A stretch of 55,624 nucleotides of DNA from Candidatus Gastranaerophilales bacterium (GCA_944323145.1 CALURJ010000013.1:1-55624); one strand, 5' to 3'; counted from the stretch's first letter, positions 15,868 to 25,415 are shown. Numbers and translations are program-made. Notes: generated by a model from the sequence alone, not told the origin.

Positions 15868-16836
15868 ATGGAATTGAAAATTAAATGTGTTAATACAACA
15901 ACAAGTTCTGACGGTTCACAATACGGTAAATTCGTAATTGAACCATTAGAAAAAGGGTTTGGTACAACAATCGGGAATTCATTAAGACGAGTTCTTCTTT
16001 CAAGCCTTGAAGGTACAGCTGTTACTGCTGTAAGAATAGAAGGTATTACTCATGAATACACTGCTATCCCCGGCGTTTTGGAAGATGTAATCGATGTTAT
16101 GCTTAACCTTAAAGGATTGGTTGTAAAAACTGATTCCAAAGAACCTCAAACCTTAAGAATTGATGTTGATCGTCCGGGCGCTGTTCTTGCAAGCGATATT
16201 CAGCTTCCTGCAGGCGTTAAAGTTGTTAATCCGGACTGGCTGATTTGTACAGTTGCTGACGGCGGAAGCTTCCACGCAGACATTACTGTAGAAACAGGAA
16301 AAGGTTACGTTGCACACGATGTTCCAAGGGATTCTAAAGGCGTTTCAATAGATGTTCTTCCTATAGATGCAACATTCATGCCTATCAAAAGAGTAAGCTA
16401 CAATGTAGAAAGCACTCGTGTAGGAGATTCTATTGACTTTGATAAATTAACTCTTGAAATTTGGTCAAACGGTTCAATCGATGTAACTAATGCATTAAGC
16501 CAGGCTTCAAATCTTTTAATTGAACACTTTATGCAGATTGCATCAATTGCGGGACAGCCTGTTGTAGCTCCTTCTATGGTTGTTGAAGAAGAAAAGGAAG
16601 ATGATTCAAATACTCCTTCTATGACTATTGAAGAACTTGAACTTTCAGTTAGAGCTTACAACTGCTTGAAACGTGCAAGCATTAATTCAATGGCAGAATT
16701 ATTGAAAAAATCAGAACATGATTTATTAAATATTAAAAACTTCGGTAAGAAATCTTCTGACGAAGTTATCGAAAGACTTCACCACTTCGGTTTAGATTTG
16801 GCTCCAAATCCTGAAACAGAAGAAGAAGTTGGATAG
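15868..16836 (+). CDS. rpoA: RNA polymerase alpha subunit
   Basis: 322 residues. The N-terminal dimerisation domain shows FVIEPLEKGFGTTIGNSLRRVLLSSL (residues about 24-49). A flexible acidic linker (VEEEKEDDSN) leads to the C-terminal UP-element-binding domain with LSVRAYNCLKRASINSMAEL and a helix-hairpin-helix LLNIKNFGKKSSDEV. AGGAG lies about 11 nt before the ATG. Followed directly by repeat copy B, which begins at its stop codon. Confidence 0.98.
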   Translation: MELKIKCVNTTTSSDGSQYGKFVIEPLEKGFGTTIGNSLRRVLLSSLEGTAVTAVRIEGITHEYTAIPGVLEDVIDVMLNLKGLVVKTDSKEPQTLRIDVDRPGAVLASDIQLPAGVKVVNPDWLICTVADGGSFHADITVETGKGYVAHDVPRDSKGVSIDVLPIDATFMPIKRVSYNVESTRVGDSIDFDKLTLEIWSNGSIDVTNALSQASNLLIEHFMQIASIAGQPVVAPSMVVEEEKEDDSNTPSMTIEELELSVRAYNCLKRASINSMAELLKKSEHDLLNIKNFGKKSSDEVIERLHHFGLDLAPNPETEEEVG

Positions 16837-16992
16837 CGGATTTTGGCAAGTGTGCCGTGTGAGCTCGGGCGAGCTGATGAATTTAAAATCAGGAATATCG
16901 TAAATAAAAAAACAGTGAGCAACAACAAAGCGAACCCAGCACGTCCTAACGAGAAACTTGATGAAAAGTTTCGAGTTGCCAATAATCCAGGA
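16834..16992 (+). repeat. Structured intergenic repeat, copy B (rpoA-rplQ)
   Basis: Second copy of the element found after rpsM, again starting at the stop codon with TAGCGGATTTTGGCAAGTG. It has the same outer arms TTGGCAA (16843) and TTGCCAA (16976), the same hairpin AGCTCG-GG-CGAGCT (16862-16875) and the same CGTCCTAACGAGAAACTTGATG block. Most differences from copy A are single substitutions plus the missing internal insertion. About 40 nt separate its end from the rplQ ATG. Confidence 0.75.
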
Positions 16993-17030
16993 CAGGATAA
17001 ATAATTTACACAAAATAAAGGATAAAAACA

Positions 17031-17459
17031 ATGAGACACCAAACTAAAAAACATACGCTCGGAAAGGCAAAGGATCAAAGAGATGCTTTGTTACGCTCCT
17101 TAGCGACAGAACTTTTTGTACATGGTGAAATCAAAACAACTATGGCAAGAGCAAAAGCTTTGAAGCCATACGCTGAAGAAATTATCACCCTTGCAAAAAG
17201 AGGCGACCTTCACGCTCGTCGTCAAGCTGCTAAATTCATTTTTGACAAAGAAACCGGCAAATTTATGGATTTAGCTACAGGAGAAGTTTTTGAAGCTCCT
17301 TCTGCCGATAAAAAATTGGCTGAAGAAACTGTTTTAAGAAAACTTTTCACCGTAATCGGCAAAAAATATTCAGACCGTCAAGGCGGTTACACAAGAATAT
17401 TCAGACTGCCTCCAAGACGCGGTGACGCATCAGAAATGGCTTTAATCCAGTTGGTATAA
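17031..17459 (+). CDS. rplQ: 50S ribosomal protein L17
   Basis: 142 residues. MRHQTKKHTLGKAKDQRDALLRSL is the family N-terminus, and KKYSDRQGGYTRIFRLPPRRGDA the conserved C-terminal block. A central insertion (KETGKFMDLATGEVFEAPSAD) is slightly longer than in short L17 forms. AAAGGA lies upstream; truA follows after 6 nt. Confidence 0.97.
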   Translation: MRHQTKKHTLGKAKDQRDALLRSLATELFVHGEIKTTMARAKALKPYAEEIITLAKRGDLHARRQAAKFIFDKETGKFMDLATGEVFEAPSADKKLAEETVLRKLFTVIGKKYSDRQGGYTRIFRLPPRRGDASEMALIQLV

Positions 17460-17465
17460 GCTAAA

Positions 17466-18239
17466 ATGCGTTACGCTCTTCAAGTTCAGTATATCGGAAA
17501 AAACTATGCCGGAAGCCAAATTCAATTTAAAAACGGCAAAGAAATAGATACTCCGACTATACAGGGAGAACTTGAAAAAGCACTTTGTACATTAATAACC
17601 GGTGGCAAAAACACCGAAAATAATAACCGGCGATTTAAAACGGTCTTTTCCGGACGTACAGACAGAGGCGTAAATTCTCTCGGACAGGTTGTTCATTTTG
17701 ATACGGATGAACCTATTGTTGCTTCAAAGTTTGTCTATCAGTTGAATGAAATCCTCCCGAAGGATATTTCTGTCAGTGGCTTGAAAGAAGTTGATAATCA
17801 TTTTCACGCTCAAAAATCAGCCAGAAGCAGACATTACAGATATGTTTTTATTAACCGTAAATGTAAAAACGCTTTCGACGGTGATTTAATGAGGGTAAAA
17901 TTTGATATCAATTTAGAAAGAATGCAAACGGCCTTGAATTATCTTCTGGGCGAACATGATTTCTCAAGCTTTAAGAGTTCCGGAACGCTGAACCCGAGCA
18001 AAGTCTGTTTTATTGAAAAAGCCGAGTGTAAAAAAGACGGCGATAAAGTGATTATTGATATTGTTGGAAACAGGTTTCTGTACAACATGGTAAGAACAAT
18101 CGTCGGAACCCTTCTTGAAATAGAAGGGCATAATCGTTCCGCAGAGTATATGAAACAGGTTCTCGAAGCCTGTGACAGAACAAAAGCGGGACAAACCGTC
18201 AGCCCCTACGGACTGACTTTGATTGAAGTAACATATTAA
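17466..18239 (+). CDS. truA: tRNA pseudouridine(38-40) synthase
   Basis: 257 residues. The catalytic Asp lies in [18 protein letters not shown] (about residue 64). The second conserved block [18 protein letters not shown] is at about residues 200-217. Converts U38-U40 of the tRNA anticodon stem to pseudouridine. 6 nt after rplQ, so co-transcribed with the ribosomal genes, a common arrangement. Confidence 0.95.
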   Translation: MRYALQVQYIGKNYAGSQIQFKNGKEIDTPTIQGELEKALCTLITGGKNTENNNRRFKTVFSGRTDRGVNSLGQVVHFDTDEPIVASKFVYQLNEILPKDISVSGLKEVDNHFHAQKSARSRHYRYVFINRKCKNAFDGDLMRVKFDINLERMQTALNYLLGEHDFSSFKSSGTLNPSKVCFIEKAECKKDGDKVIIDIVGNRFLYNMVRTIVGTLLEIEGHNRSAEYMKQVLEACDRTKAGQTVSPYGLTLIEVTY

Positions 18240-18241
18240 TG

Positions 18242-18264
18242 AAAATACCGCAGCTGGTATTTTT
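18242..18264 (+). terminator. Terminator-like hairpin between truA and rplM
   Basis: AAAATACC / GGTATTTT (8 bp) around the loop GCAGCT, followed by a short T run. It starts 3 nt after the truA stop. It may attenuate read-through into rplM or act as a processing site; the U-tract is short. Confidence 0.5.
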
Positions 18265-18286
18265 ATATAAAAAATGGAGAATAAGC

Positions 18287-18730
18287 ATGAAAACATATTC
18301 AGCAAAACCTCTGGAAGTAGAAAGAAAATGGTATCTGATTGATGCTGAAGGCGAAATCCTCGGCAGATTGGCTACCAGAGTTGCTAATATTCTAAGAGGT
18401 AAAAATAAACCTGAATATACACCAAACGTTGATACAGGTGATTTCGTTATCGTAATCAATGCTGACAAAGTTTTGGTTTCAGGTAAAAAAGAAACTGATA
18501 AAATTTATTATCACCATACAGGTTATCCGGGCGGATTAAAATCTGCCAGCGTAAAAGAATTACGTGAAAAAGATGCCACATTATTAATCAAAAAAGCAGT
18601 AAAAGGAATGCTTCAGCACAATACTTTAGGTGATACTCAATTCACAAAATTAAAAGTATACAATGGATCTGAACATCCACACGCTGCTCAAAAACCAATC
18701 GTACTTGAAAAAGAAGGAGGTAACAACTAA
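18287..18730 (+). CDS. rplM: 50S ribosomal protein L13
   Basis: 147 residues from the ATG at 18287 (GGAG 8 nt upstream). The 16 additional in-frame codons from 18239 overlap the hairpin and are not family sequence. Conserved [24 protein letters not shown] and AVKGMLQHN segments are present. Its stop shares a base with the rpsI start (TAATG). Confidence 0.97.
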   Translation: MKTYSAKPLEVERKWYLIDAEGEILGRLATRVANILRGKNKPEYTPNVDTGDFVIVINADKVLVSGKKETDKIYYHHTGYPGGLKSASVKELREKDATLLIKKAVKGMLQHNTLGDTQFTKLKVYNGSEHPHAAQKPIVLEKEGGNN

Positions 18731-19125
18731 TGGCTGATAAAGAAATTATGGCTACAGGAAGAAGAAAAACCTCTATTGCGGTTGTAAAACTTGTTAAAGG
18801 AAAAGGCAGAATTTTCGTTAACGGTAAAACATTGAAAAACTATATCGGCAACAGACCTGCTATTGAAATGTTAGTTTACAGACCTTTAGTTTTAACTGAC
18901 AATCAGGAAAAATATGATGTAAGAGTTAAAGCTGTAGGCGGCGGTGTTGTAGCTCAATGCGGAGCTATCAGACATGGTATTTCAAGAGCTTTGGTTAAAG
19001 CTAACGAAGAATACAGAAACGTTTTACGTTTGGAAGGACTTTTAACCCGCGACCCGCGTGTTAAAGAACGTAAAAAATACGGACGCAAACGTGCAAGAAA
19101 ACGCTTCCAGTTCTCAAAACGTTAA
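18730..19125 (+). CDS. rpsI: 30S ribosomal protein S9
   Basis: 131 residues with the family signature GGGVVAQCGAIRHGISRAL and the C-terminal tail ending KRFQFSKR, whose last residues reach the P-site tRNA. GGAGG lies upstream inside rplM. Overlaps rplM by 1 nt, the classical rplM-rpsI pair. Followed by a strong terminator. Confidence 0.98.
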   Translation: MADKEIMATGRRKTSIAVVKLVKGKGRIFVNGKTLKNYIGNRPAIEMLVYRPLVLTDNQEKYDVRVKAVGGGVVAQCGAIRHGISRALVKANEEYRNVLRLEGLLTRDPRVKERKKYGRKRARKRFQFSKR

Positions 19126-19141
19126 TATTAAAAAAAACTAT

Positions 19142-19169
19142 AAAAAACCGGCTTGTCAGCCGGTTTTTT
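19142..19169 (+). terminator. Rho-independent terminator after rpsI
   Basis: AAAACCGGCT / AGCCGGTTTT around TGTC, with a T run. It closes the ribosomal operon. Confidence 0.92.
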
Positions 19170-19178
19170 ATTTTATGA

Positions 19179-19184
19179 TAAAAT
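19179..19184 (+). promoter_or_regulatory. Extended -10 element of mfd, leaderless start
   Basis: TGATAAAAT is an extended -10; the hexamer TAAAAT ends 6 nt before the ATG at 19191 and no Shine-Dalgarno is present. Confidence 0.6.
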
Positions 19185-19190
19185 AATATT

Positions 19191-22100
19191 ATGTTTAAAA
19201 TTCAAAGTCCTGAAAATGATCCGAATTATGCTTTGTTTGAAAGGTATCTCACAAAGTCGTTTTCGTTTGCCGTCACAGGACTTACGACACTTTTAAGACT
19301 TTTATTAATCCAGAAAATTCAAAAAATAACAGGGAAAAAACTTCTTGTTATAACATCTACCGAACAAAACGCACTCAAATATCAAAACGACTTAAAAAAA
19401 GCTTTCGGTCTTGATGCGGATTTAATACCATTCCAAAATATTTCAATGTATGAAAGCGTTCCGCCTAACCGCTACGATTACGCAGAACAGGTCAGAATTT
19501 TACTTGAAAAACCCGATATTGTTATTGCTCCCGTAAAAACATTGCTTGAAAAATTTCCGGCAGAAGATTTTTATAACAAGAATTCAATAAATTTTAAAGT
19601 CGGTGACGAAATTGACGTAAAAGAAACAGCGCAAAAATTTATTGATCTTGGCTATAAACATTCCACAATGGTCAGTGATATAGGCGAATTCAGTATAAGA
19701 GGGGATATTATAGACATATTCTCTCTCGACAAAAATGCTGTCAGAATTGAATTATGGGGAGATGAAATTGTTGATATAAGGTATTTCAACAACGAAACCC
19801 AGAAATCAATTGAAAAAGTTAAATCCGTAAAAATTATGCCGATGTACAAATTTACACTGAAAAACGGCATACCTGACATTATAAAAAGAGAAGATGAAGA
19901 AGGATACTTTGAAGGAATTGATGTTTATCAAAGTTATTTCAATGATAATTTAGCCGGAATATTAGACTACTTTAAGGATTATATTCTAATTTATGATGAA
20001 ACATCAGAGCTTTATGCAAAATATGAATATGTAGATAAAAATTTTGAGGAACAGCTGCAGGAAAATCTGAAACTCGGATTAAATGTCGAGCTAAAAAGCC
20101 GCAACCACATAACTTTTGAAGAATTTATTCAAAAAAGTGCGGGCTTTGTAAAAGTTGCACTAAATAACTTTTTAGACAGCGAAATGGAAGAAGTTATTGA
20201 ATTCAACTCTCTGCCGGTACAGAATTTCGGAGCAAATCTTGATGAAATAGCGGATTTTATAAGAAAATACACTCTCAAAACCGGTGGGAATACCGGCTAC
20301 AGGATAATAATAGCGACCGATTACCCAGAAAGAGTAAAAGAAATTTTATCTGAAAGGGATATCTTTGATGTTGAATATAACGAGAGTATTTCATCAGCCG
20401 GCTCAATACTTGAAGACTTTAAAACTGTTGTCCTGACAGACAGGGAATTGTTTAATAAAAGAACAAAAGAAGTTACATCAACCAAGTGTTCATATTATAA
20501 AGAAAAACCTGAATATATTGAAAATATAAACGACATCAAAGAAGGCGAATATGTTGTTCACAGTGTTCATGGCGTCGGTATTTACAAGGGTTTGTCACAA
20601 CAGGAAATTGACGGGCAGCTGAAAGACTATCTTACAATTGAATACGCAAATAAAGACAGACTTCATATTCCCGCAGAGCAGATTAACCTTCTTGTCCGCT
20701 ACCGCGGGTCGGGAGCTATAAAGCCTAAACTTTCCAGAATGGGCGGTAAAGACTGGGAAAATACCAAAACCCGTGTAAAAAAAGAAGTAGAACAGGTTGC
20801 TTACGATCTTTTGAGGCTTTACGCGAAACGGAAAATGCAAAAAGGCATTCAATTCCTGCCTGACACAACATGGCAGGTGGAAATGGAAGAAGCATTTGAA
20901 TATACGGAAACTCCTGACCAGATGAAGGCAATAAGTGATGTCAAAGCTGATATGGAAAGCGAACAGCCTATGGACAGACTTATTTGCGGGGACGTCGGCT
21001 TTGGCAAAACAGAAGTTGCAATGCGCGGAATATTTAAAGCCGTAACATCAGGCAAACAGGTTGCAGTAGTTGTTCCGACAACAATTCTGGCGTTTCAGCA
21101 CTTCCAGACAATCTCTGAGAGATTTAAGCCGTTCGGGGTTAATGTAGAACTTTTATCCCGCTTCAGAAGCCAGAAGGAACAAAAAGAAACAGTTAAGCAT
21201 CTTGCAACCGGTGAATGTGACGTTGTAATAGGAACTCACAGACTTTTACAGGACGGTATAATTTTTAAAGACCTTGGCTTGCTCGTAATAGATGAAGAAC
21301 ACAGATTTGGCGTAAGACATAAAGAAAAATTAAAACAATTGAGAGAAAATATTGATATTATAACAATGTCAGCAACACCGATTCCGAGAACACTTTATAT
21401 GTCTTTATCAGGGATTAAAGATATGTCAATTATCAATACTCCGCCTAAAAACAGATTGCCTATCAAAACCTATGTCGGCGAGTGGAATGAAAATATTGTA
21501 AAAAATGCCATTATTCACGAACTTGATAGAGAAGGACAGGTGTTCTATCTTTACAACCGTGTTGAAACAATTGACGAATTTAGAATGCAGCTTCAAAAAC
21601 TCGTTCCGAATGCCAGAATTGCAATAGGTCATGGTCAAATGGATGAAAAAACACTTGAAAAAGTTATTATTGATTTTGCAAACCACGAGTATGACGTACT
21701 TCTGGCTACAACCATTATTGAAAACGGCATTGATATTCCGAACGCAAATACAATGATTATACATAATGCCGATAAATTCGGGCTTGCACAGCTTTACCAG
21801 TTAAGAGGACGTGTCGGACGTTCACAAAGACAGGCTTACTGCTATTGTCTTTACACAAAATCAAAAGAGATTACACGCGACGCAGTTCAGCGGCTTAAAG
21901 CGATTAAGGAATTTACAACACTCGGAAGCGGCTATCAGATTGCAATGCGGGATGTAGAAATCCGCGGAGTCGGAAATATTCTGGGGACGAAACAGCACGG
22001 ACACATGGTTAATGTCGGTTTTGACACATATTGCCAGCTTCTGGAAGAAACAGTACACGAACTTCAGGGCGAAATAGTTGATAAAACTCAGCCGACTATT

Positions 22101-22568
22101 GTTGATATCAATGTAACGGCATTTATTCCGGATGAATGGGTTGGTTCTGCCGAACAGAAAATGATTGAATACAAACGTCTGGCAGATGTAAAATCCGAGG
22201 TTGAACTCGACTATATTACAGAAGAATGGAAGGATCGTTTCGCAAAACCGCCGGAAAGCGTTGAAAACCTTATAAAATTAATAAGATTAAGACTTGCGGC
22301 AACCGAGGCGAAAATATCTTTAATACGCGAAACAGAAGATAACATAAGAATATACACACCATATCTTCAAGCGGAATGGAAACTTATACAGCAGAAACTC
22401 CCCGGAGAAATTCTCAAACGCATAAAATACACAATTGCTCCAAAGTCTTGCCTTGAAGGTAATTCTATTCTGCTTTTAAACAATGCCTATATGAACTTTA
22501 ATGAAGTATTTAACATTTTAACAGATTTGTTTTATTATATAAATAAAACCCGCAATGAATTTGTATAA
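19191..22568 (+). CDS. mfd: Transcription-repair coupling factor
   Basis: 1125 residues, normal for Mfd. It displaces RNA polymerase stalled at DNA lesions and recruits UvrA. A UvrB-like N-terminal region is followed by the RNA polymerase-interacting domain (about residues 450-510, with EGEYVVHSVHGVGIYKGL). The superfamily 2 translocase has Walker A GDVGFGKTE (about 600-608), DEEH and the TRG-type block QLRGRVGRS. The C-terminal TRCF domain (about residue 970 on) is complete. It starts with a leaderless arrangement and ends 17 nt before the PpiC gene. Confidence 0.97.
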   Translation: MFKIQSPENDPNYALFERYLTKSFSFAVTGLTTLLRLLLIQKIQKITGKKLLVITSTEQNALKYQNDLKKAFGLDADLIPFQNISMYESVPPNRYDYAEQVRILLEKPDIVIAPVKTLLEKFPAEDFYNKNSINFKVGDEIDVKETAQKFIDLGYKHSTMVSDIGEFSIRGDIIDIFSLDKNAVRIELWGDEIVDIRYFNNETQKSIEKVKSVKIMPMYKFTLKNGIPDIIKREDEEGYFEGIDVYQSYFNDNLAGILDYFKDYILIYDETSELYAKYEYVDKNFEEQLQENLKLGLNVELKSRNHITFEEFIQKSAGFVKVALNNFLDSEMEEVIEFNSLPVQNFGANLDEIADFIRKYTLKTGGNTGYRIIIATDYPERVKEILSERDIFDVEYNESISSAGSILEDFKTVVLTDRELFNKRTKEVTSTKCSYYKEKPEYIENINDIKEGEYVVHSVHGVGIYKGLSQQEIDGQLKDYLTIEYANKDRLHIPAEQINLLVRYRGSGAIKPKLSRMGGKDWENTKTRVKKEVEQVAYDLLRLYAKRKMQKGIQFLPDTTWQVEMEEAFEYTETPDQMKAISDVKADMESEQPMDRLICGDVGFGKTEVAMRGIFKAVTSGKQVAVVVPTTILAFQHFQTISERFKPFGVNVELLSRFRSQKEQKETVKHLATGECDVVIGTHRLLQDGIIFKDLGLLVIDEEHRFGVRHKEKLKQLRENIDIITMSATPIPRTLYMSLSGIKDMSIINTPPKNRLPIKTYVGEWNENIVKNAIIHELDREGQVFYLYNRVETIDEFRMQLQKLVPNARIAIGHGQMDEKTLEKVIIDFANHEYDVLLATTIIENGIDIPNANTMIIHNADKFGLAQLYQLRGRVGRSQRQAYCYCLYTKSKEITRDAVQRLKAIKEFTTLGSGYQIAMRDVEIRGVGNILGTKQHGHMVNVGFDTYCQLLEETVHELQGEIVDKTQPTIVDINVTAFIPDEWVGSAEQKMIEYKRLADVKSEVELDYITEEWKDRFAKPPESVENLIKLIRLRLAATEAKISLIRETEDNIRIYTPYLQAEWKLIQQKLPGEILKRIKYTIAPKSCLEGNSILLLNNAYMNFNEVFNILTDLFYYINKTRNEFV

Positions 22569-22584
22569 AAGTAAAGGAGAAATT

Positions 22585-23736
22585 ATGAGAGGAAAAAAAT
22601 TATTGGCAGTACTTGCCGTTTCAGCAGTAATGTTTGCAGGATGCGGGCTGAAATCGCATGAAGCCATTATAAAAGTCAATGACAAAGCTATTACTCAGGC
22701 ACAATTTGACCAGATGATGGACAAACAGGCAGGCAGCGGAATGCTTGCAGCAATGGGGGTTGATGTAAAAAGCGATAAAAACAGCTTTATATACCTTCTT
22801 TTAAAAGATAGAATAGTAAATGAATTAATTGTTAAAACACTGCTTGAAGAAGAAATTGCAAAACGCGGCATCAAAGTTTCTAATGCAGACGTTGATGAAG
22901 CTGTAAAAACAATTATCGACAAAGTTGGTTCAAAAGAGCAGCTTAATAAACTATTAAAAGAAAACGGTATTTCAAATTCACAGTTCAGAGATGATTTGAA
23001 AGAAGAAGTTAAGATGAAAAAACTTGCTCAGGAATTAGGCAGCTCATCAGTTTCAGATGCTGAAGCAAAAAAATTCTATGACGAAAATCTAAATAAATTC
23101 AAATATCCTGACAAAGTAAGGGCTTCACATATTCTTATTTCCGTTAATCCGGCTGAAATAACAGAAATTATAAAATCGGACGCAAAAAATAAAAATCTGG
23201 ATGAAGCAGGCGTAAAAGCTAAAGTTAATGAAGAAATTAAAAACAGAGAAGCAAAAATTAATAAACTTCTTGCAGAAGTAAAGAAAGATCCTGCACAGTT
23301 TGCAAAACTGGCTAAAGAAAACTCTGAAGATACAGCAACAGCTGTAAAAGGCGGAGATTTAGGCTTCTTTACGGCAAAAGAAATGGTTCCTGAATTTTCA
23401 AAAGCAGCTTTTTCAATGAAACCAAATACTATTTCAGACAAACCGGTTAAAACTCAATTCGGCTACCATATCATAATGGTTACTGACAGAGCAGCAGCAG
23501 GTCAGACACCTTATGAAAAAGTAAAAAATGATATTAAAAGCTACCTTGAAAATCAAAAACAACTTGAAATGCTCGACAATTTAACAGAATCTTTAAAGAA
23601 AACAGCTAAAATCGAGTATGTGAATAAAGAATACGACCCTTCTTACGTAAAAAAAGAAGTTCAGGAATCAATCAAAAACAGTGAAGAAACAGCTAAAAAG
23701 CTTAAACAGGAAGCTGAAGCAAAAAACAAAAAATAA
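22585..23736 (+). CDS. Peptidyl-prolyl isomerase lipoprotein (PrsA/SurA-like)
   Basis: Starts at 22585 with AAGGAG 7 nt upstream; the longer frame from 22555 overlaps the end of mfd. 383 residues: signal sequence MRGKKLLAVLAVSAVMFAGC with a lipobox (FAGC), so membrane-anchored outside the cytoplasm. A SurA-type N-terminal chaperone helix region (about 30-165) is followed by a parvulin (PpiC) domain at about residues 180-315 (VRASHILISVNP ... GGDLGFF ... QFGYHIIMV). A charged Lys/Glu tail ends the protein. It would assist folding of exported proteins. Family clear; the name prsA is not assigned because the clade uses several such paralogues. Confidence 0.9.
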   Translation: MRGKKLLAVLAVSAVMFAGCGLKSHEAIIKVNDKAITQAQFDQMMDKQAGSGMLAAMGVDVKSDKNSFIYLLLKDRIVNELIVKTLLEEEIAKRGIKVSNADVDEAVKTIIDKVGSKEQLNKLLKENGISNSQFRDDLKEEVKMKKLAQELGSSSVSDAEAKKFYDENLNKFKYPDKVRASHILISVNPAEITEIIKSDAKNKNLDEAGVKAKVNEEIKNREAKINKLLAEVKKDPAQFAKLAKENSEDTATAVKGGDLGFFTAKEMVPEFSKAAFSMKPNTISDKPVKTQFGYHIIMVTDRAAAGQTPYEKVKNDIKSYLENQKQLEMLDNLTESLKKTAKIEYVNKEYDPSYVKKEVQESIKNSEETAKKLKQEAEAKNKK

Positions 23737-23755
23737 ATTTAAATTTCATTAACAT

Positions 23756-23788
23756 AAAAAATACCTCTCATACGAGAGGTATTTTTTT
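23756..23788. terminator. Bidirectional terminator
   Basis: TACCTCTC / GAGAGGTA around ATAC, flanked by an A run on the left and a T run on the right. It can serve both the PpiC gene (plus) and RNase P RNA (minus). Confidence 0.88.
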
Positions 23789-23795
23789 ATAAAAT

Positions 23796-24141
23796 AAAGC
23801 AACTCATAAGCCGTGTTCTGTTTCTAAATAATCATCTGTCTGGTATTGAAATTACTTTCAATCTCTAGCGGTTTTTTCTGAGGTAGGCGGACAGCCTTTA
23901 TAACCCTCAACTCAACCTTGCATTCTACAGGGGTTTACCTGGCCGGTATTTCTCAATACCGCCGGTGAAGCTCTTAACTCACCGTTGCACCATCGCTCGT
24001 ACTTTGAAAAGCCGTTAGCAGTATATTTTCTGTGGCACTATCCACCGGCTCACGCCGTCCGGGATTTCCCCGGCTGTCTGTCCTTGAATGCACGGACTTT
24101 CCTCACCTGAATATTTTCAGGCGCGATTATTCGATTGCTTT
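23796..24141 (-). ncRNA. rnpB: RNase P RNA
   Basis: The catalytic RNA that matures tRNA 5' ends. On the minus strand the universal P4 region GAGGAAAGTCCGTGC (plus-strand about 24089-24103) lies near the 5' end, and the 3' hallmark AGAACACGGCTTATGAG (plus-strand 23803-23819) near the 3' end. Between them are the conserved ACAGAAA and GGTAAACCC segments. P1 is closed by AAAGCAA at the 5' end and TTGCTTT at the 3' end. About 346 nt, a type A-like length. The 5' end coincides with the stop codon of the prepilin gene upstream; a possible -10 (TATAAG on the minus strand, plus 24147-24152) lies within that gene's last codons. Confidence 0.95.
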
Positions 24142-24790
24142 AATCTCTTATAGAAGTGTTAATTGTTGCAAATTCTGCAGCTTTTGAATCATTCTCATTG
24201 ATGCGCATTTTTCCGTTTGCAAGAATTTCTATTCTGTACTGATCAAAGTTTTCTTCATCACAGCCGCTATCAGTTTGCAAACAGTTAGGCTCATCAGCTC
24301 CGTTAACATCAATTAATATTGTTCCGATACCTGCATCTTCCACACTGCTTCTATGTCCGGGGTCCCATGCTCCGATAGTATCTGTTAAATCCCAGGTTAC
24401 GCCGTCATTTGTTGTTACTACATAATCATCATCGGCCGAACCGGATTTAATGTTTAACATACTTTTGAACAAACCTGCAAATTTATCATCACCGACATAA
24501 TCTACGCCTTCGTGCCTTACTGATTCATCATAATCAAATCCCCAGGCACATTCATAATCAACAGCTCCTTCATCTAAATCGCATGCCAGATGCATATCAG
24601 GATAAAGACGCTGATCGTTTATAAGTGTACTTACAATTTGTTCGGTTGTATAAAAAGTTTTCTTAACCATCATTTTAGTTTTATTCGGCCTCATACGGAC
24701 AATAGCAGGAGTAACAACCGCTACAATAATACCAATTACCGCAAGAGCAACCATTAATTCTGTAAGTGTAAAACCTCTAAATCTTCTCAT
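24140..24790 (-). CDS. Type IV prepilin-like protein
   Basis: 216 residues with the prepilin N-terminus RGFTLTELMVALAVIGIIVAVV (residues about 5-26): short basic leader, Gly before the cleavage site and Glu at mature position 5. The mature domain has several cysteines (CDLDEGAVDYEC, CLQTDSGC), suggesting disulfides. It ends in ANGKMRINENDS, typical of these pilin-like proteins. GGAAGGA precedes the ATG. Its stop codon overlaps the first bases of rnpB. Major pilin, minor pilin or type II secretion pseudopilin cannot be distinguished. Confidence 0.88.
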   Translation of the reverse strand: MRRFRGFTLTELMVALAVIGIIVAVVTPAIVRMRPNKTKMMVKKTFYTTEQIVSTLINDQRLYPDMHLACDLDEGAVDYECAWGFDYDESVRHEGVDYVGDDKFAGLFKSMLNIKSGSADDDYVVTTNDGVTWDLTDTIGAWDPGHRSSVEDAGIGTILIDVNGADEPNCLQTDSGCDEENFDQYRIEILANGKMRINENDSKAAEFATINTSIRD

Positions 24791-24826
24791 AAATATCCTT
24801 CCCTGTTTTTAATAAAACATATTATT

Positions 24827-24855
24827 ATAATAACATATATTAACCTTTTTTTCAA
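24827..24855 (-). promoter_or_regulatory. Promoter of the minus-strand prepilin gene
   Basis: On the minus strand TTGAAA (plus 24850-24855), a 17-nt spacer and TATTAT (plus 24827-24832), about 37 nt before the ATG. Confidence 0.6.
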
Positions 24856-25016
24856 TATTGGGGCAGTACATATTTATTGCTCCTAAAAAACACCTTTGGG
24901 AAATGTAACATTTTATTAATATTGTAGCAAAATAATCCATTCAGACGAGTTAATATACCATTAAATCTGGTATTATTTATCAGGAAATTTAATAAACACA
25001 CATAGAGGGTTAGAAC

Positions 25017-25415
25017 ATGGTCGATAACAGATCAGCAGGATTCTTCGGAATCGGCGGTTCCTTCAATTTCAAAAGCGGAGATATCTCAGGCACAGCTGCC
25101 AAAACCCAGGATGACAAAATGGGACAGGGCGGAGAATATTTTGCGCAGCAAAGACAAGCGGAAGAAGAAGAAAATCAAGACAGCCAAAAATATACTGACA
25201 GAAGCGCCCAGCTGCGTGCGACCTTAAATTCCCTTGCAATGATGAATGTTGCAAATGTAATTAATGCAAGAAAAAAAGCCCTTGAAGAGCAGAAAGAACG
25301 TGAAAAAAATTCCGGCTCACGCAATTTAAATAGCGATAAAAGTGAAAATGCAGAAAAAGAGCTTGAGCAGGAATTTTATAATCTCGCCAGAGAACTAAAA
25401 GAAGATGAGGAGTAA
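25017..25415 (+). CDS. Small charged protein of unknown function
   Basis: 132 residues, GAGGG about 10 nt upstream. The N-terminal 25 residues are Gly/Phe/Ser-rich (SAGFFGIGGSFNFKSGD). The rest is a Gln/Glu/Lys-rich helix or coiled coil with the more hydrophobic stretch LNSLAMMNVANVINAR. No signal peptide and no known domain. Expressed from its own transcription unit. Function unknown. Confidence 0.72.
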   Translation: MVDNRSAGFFGIGGSFNFKSGDISGTAAKTQDDKMGQGGEYFAQQRQAEEEENQDSQKYTDRSAQLRATLNSLAMMNVANVINARKKALEEQKEREKNSGSRNLNSDKSENAEKELEQEFYNLARELKEDEE

